Program-made: the position numbers and the translations under genes
The notes under the pieces: generated by a model
The model's database searches: none
What the model saw: the letters and a program-made list of their open reading frames with translations, nothing else
Told to the model about the DNA's origin: nothing
Part shown: piece after piece, positions 13,369-13,635 of the stretch
How the letters are laid out: each line of letters opens with the position of its first letter
Numbering within the stretch: position 1 is the first letter of the stretch
NCBI GenBank assembly: GCA_022511485.1
Contig: JAFLUJ010000313.1
Coordinates: 1 to 13,635 of the forward strand
From: Oscillospiraceae bacterium
GTDB lineage: Bacteria; Bacillota; Clostridia; Oscillospirales; Ruminococcaceae
Direction of reading: 5' to 3'
Length of the DNA stretch: 13,635 nucleotides

Positions 13369-13635
13369 TTATCTGTAGATTACGTCCCAATCCGGTTCCT
13401 GCGCATTGGGATTAAGGTATGCCTGCGAAACGTCCACCGCATCGTCCTCGCCCTCTCTCACCATACGTCCGAAGACCACGAACCGTGACTGGTCGAACTC
13501 GTTGGAACAGGTAGAAAGAGTAATGAACTTGTCGCCGTATTTAACGTCCACCGGAGTGATTATCTGTGTCCTTGCCATGATATTGTCCATAAAATGATCG
13601 TACTGATCCCTGCTGTTGAAGTCAAGACAGTTGTG
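13369..13635 (-). CDS. Class B sortase, cluster member 4 (C-terminal part, cut by window edge)
   Basis: The frame is open from the right edge to the stop at 13369, giving the last 88 residues of a sortase. It begins HNCLDFNSRDQYDHF, which aligns with the HNYVNF region of sortase 3. It contains TLSTC with the catalytic cysteine (residue 43 of the fragment) and the SRF arginine (residue 51). It ends LNPNAQEPDWDVIYR. The catalytic histidine, membrane helix and start are outside the window. It is nearly collinear with sortase 3 through the catalytic region (NIMART...CSNEFDQSRFVV), indicating recent duplication or strong constraint. It is probably the upstream gene of the same operon. Confidence 0.92.
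   Translation of the reverse strand, partial: HNCLDFNSRDQYDHFMDNIMARTQIITPVDVKYGDKFITLSTCSNEFDQSRFVVFGRMVREGEDDAVDVSQAYLNPNAQEPDWDVIYR

Noticed and set aside
12636..13415. 259-codon open frame on the + strand opposite sortase 3
   Set aside because: It is antisense to an intact sortase and crosses the gap between two sortase genes with no recognisable protein content.

Overview
The window looks like a chromosomal segment from a low-to-mid GC Firmicute, most likely a Ruminococcus-like member of the Oscillospiraceae. The evidence is strong GGAGG ribosome binding sites, TTGACA/TATAAT promoters, a spoVB-mazG-(hup)-rqcP gene order of clostridial type, class B sortases with T/E-rich stalks, and a zinc-ribbon protein of a kind common in gut Firmicutes. 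This assignment is inference from family content; there is no rRNA or other marker to confirm it. The window is almost fully coding, and the longest gene-free stretch is the ~180 bp divergent region at 1298-1475.

Left block (1-4902). After a terminator-like double hairpin (19-80) that ends something outside the window comes a leftward PLP-dependent aminotransferase. It has a clear sigma-A promoter and a ~125 nt structured leader. Divergent from it is a rightward housekeeping run: a SpoVB/MurJ-type flippase, MazG nucleotide pyrophosphohydrolase, the nucleoid protein HU, RqcP (an S4-domain ribosome quality-control factor) and a 57-residue DUF3006-like protein too small for routine ORF calling. 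HU is followed by an intrinsic terminator that rqcP transcription must read through.

Junction (4898-5038). A 141 bp element with 23 bp near-perfect terminal inverted repeats and an internal 16 bp-stem hairpin sits exactly between the converging stop codons of the DUF3006-like gene and a flavodoxin-fold oxidoreductase. It resembles a MITE-like repeat or an elaborate bidirectional terminator.

Right block (5039-13635), all leftward. Reading in transcription order from the right edge: four consecutive class B sortases (the first cut by the window edge), a SpoIID/LytB-type peptidoglycan enzyme on a long acidic stalk, pyrimidine-nucleoside phosphorylase (its start overlaps the SpoIID-like stop by ATGA), a zinc-ribbon protein under its own consensus promoter, a terminator, and the oxidoreductase. 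Spacing between the sortases is 13, 15 and 47 bp with no terminator, so sortases, SpoIID-like protein and phosphorylase probably form one operon.

The most unusual content is the sortase cluster. It has four paralogues with intact Cys/Arg (and His where visible), a shared cytoplasmic juxtamembrane FxPx(K/R)GD(S/T) motif and a shared C-terminal tail. One member is 712 residues long, with a ~285-residue charged, repeat-built cytoplasmic N-terminus and a ~135-residue acidic extracellular C-terminus. No sortase substrate is encoded in the window, so the cluster is a candidate cell-surface assembly module whose cargo lies elsewhere.
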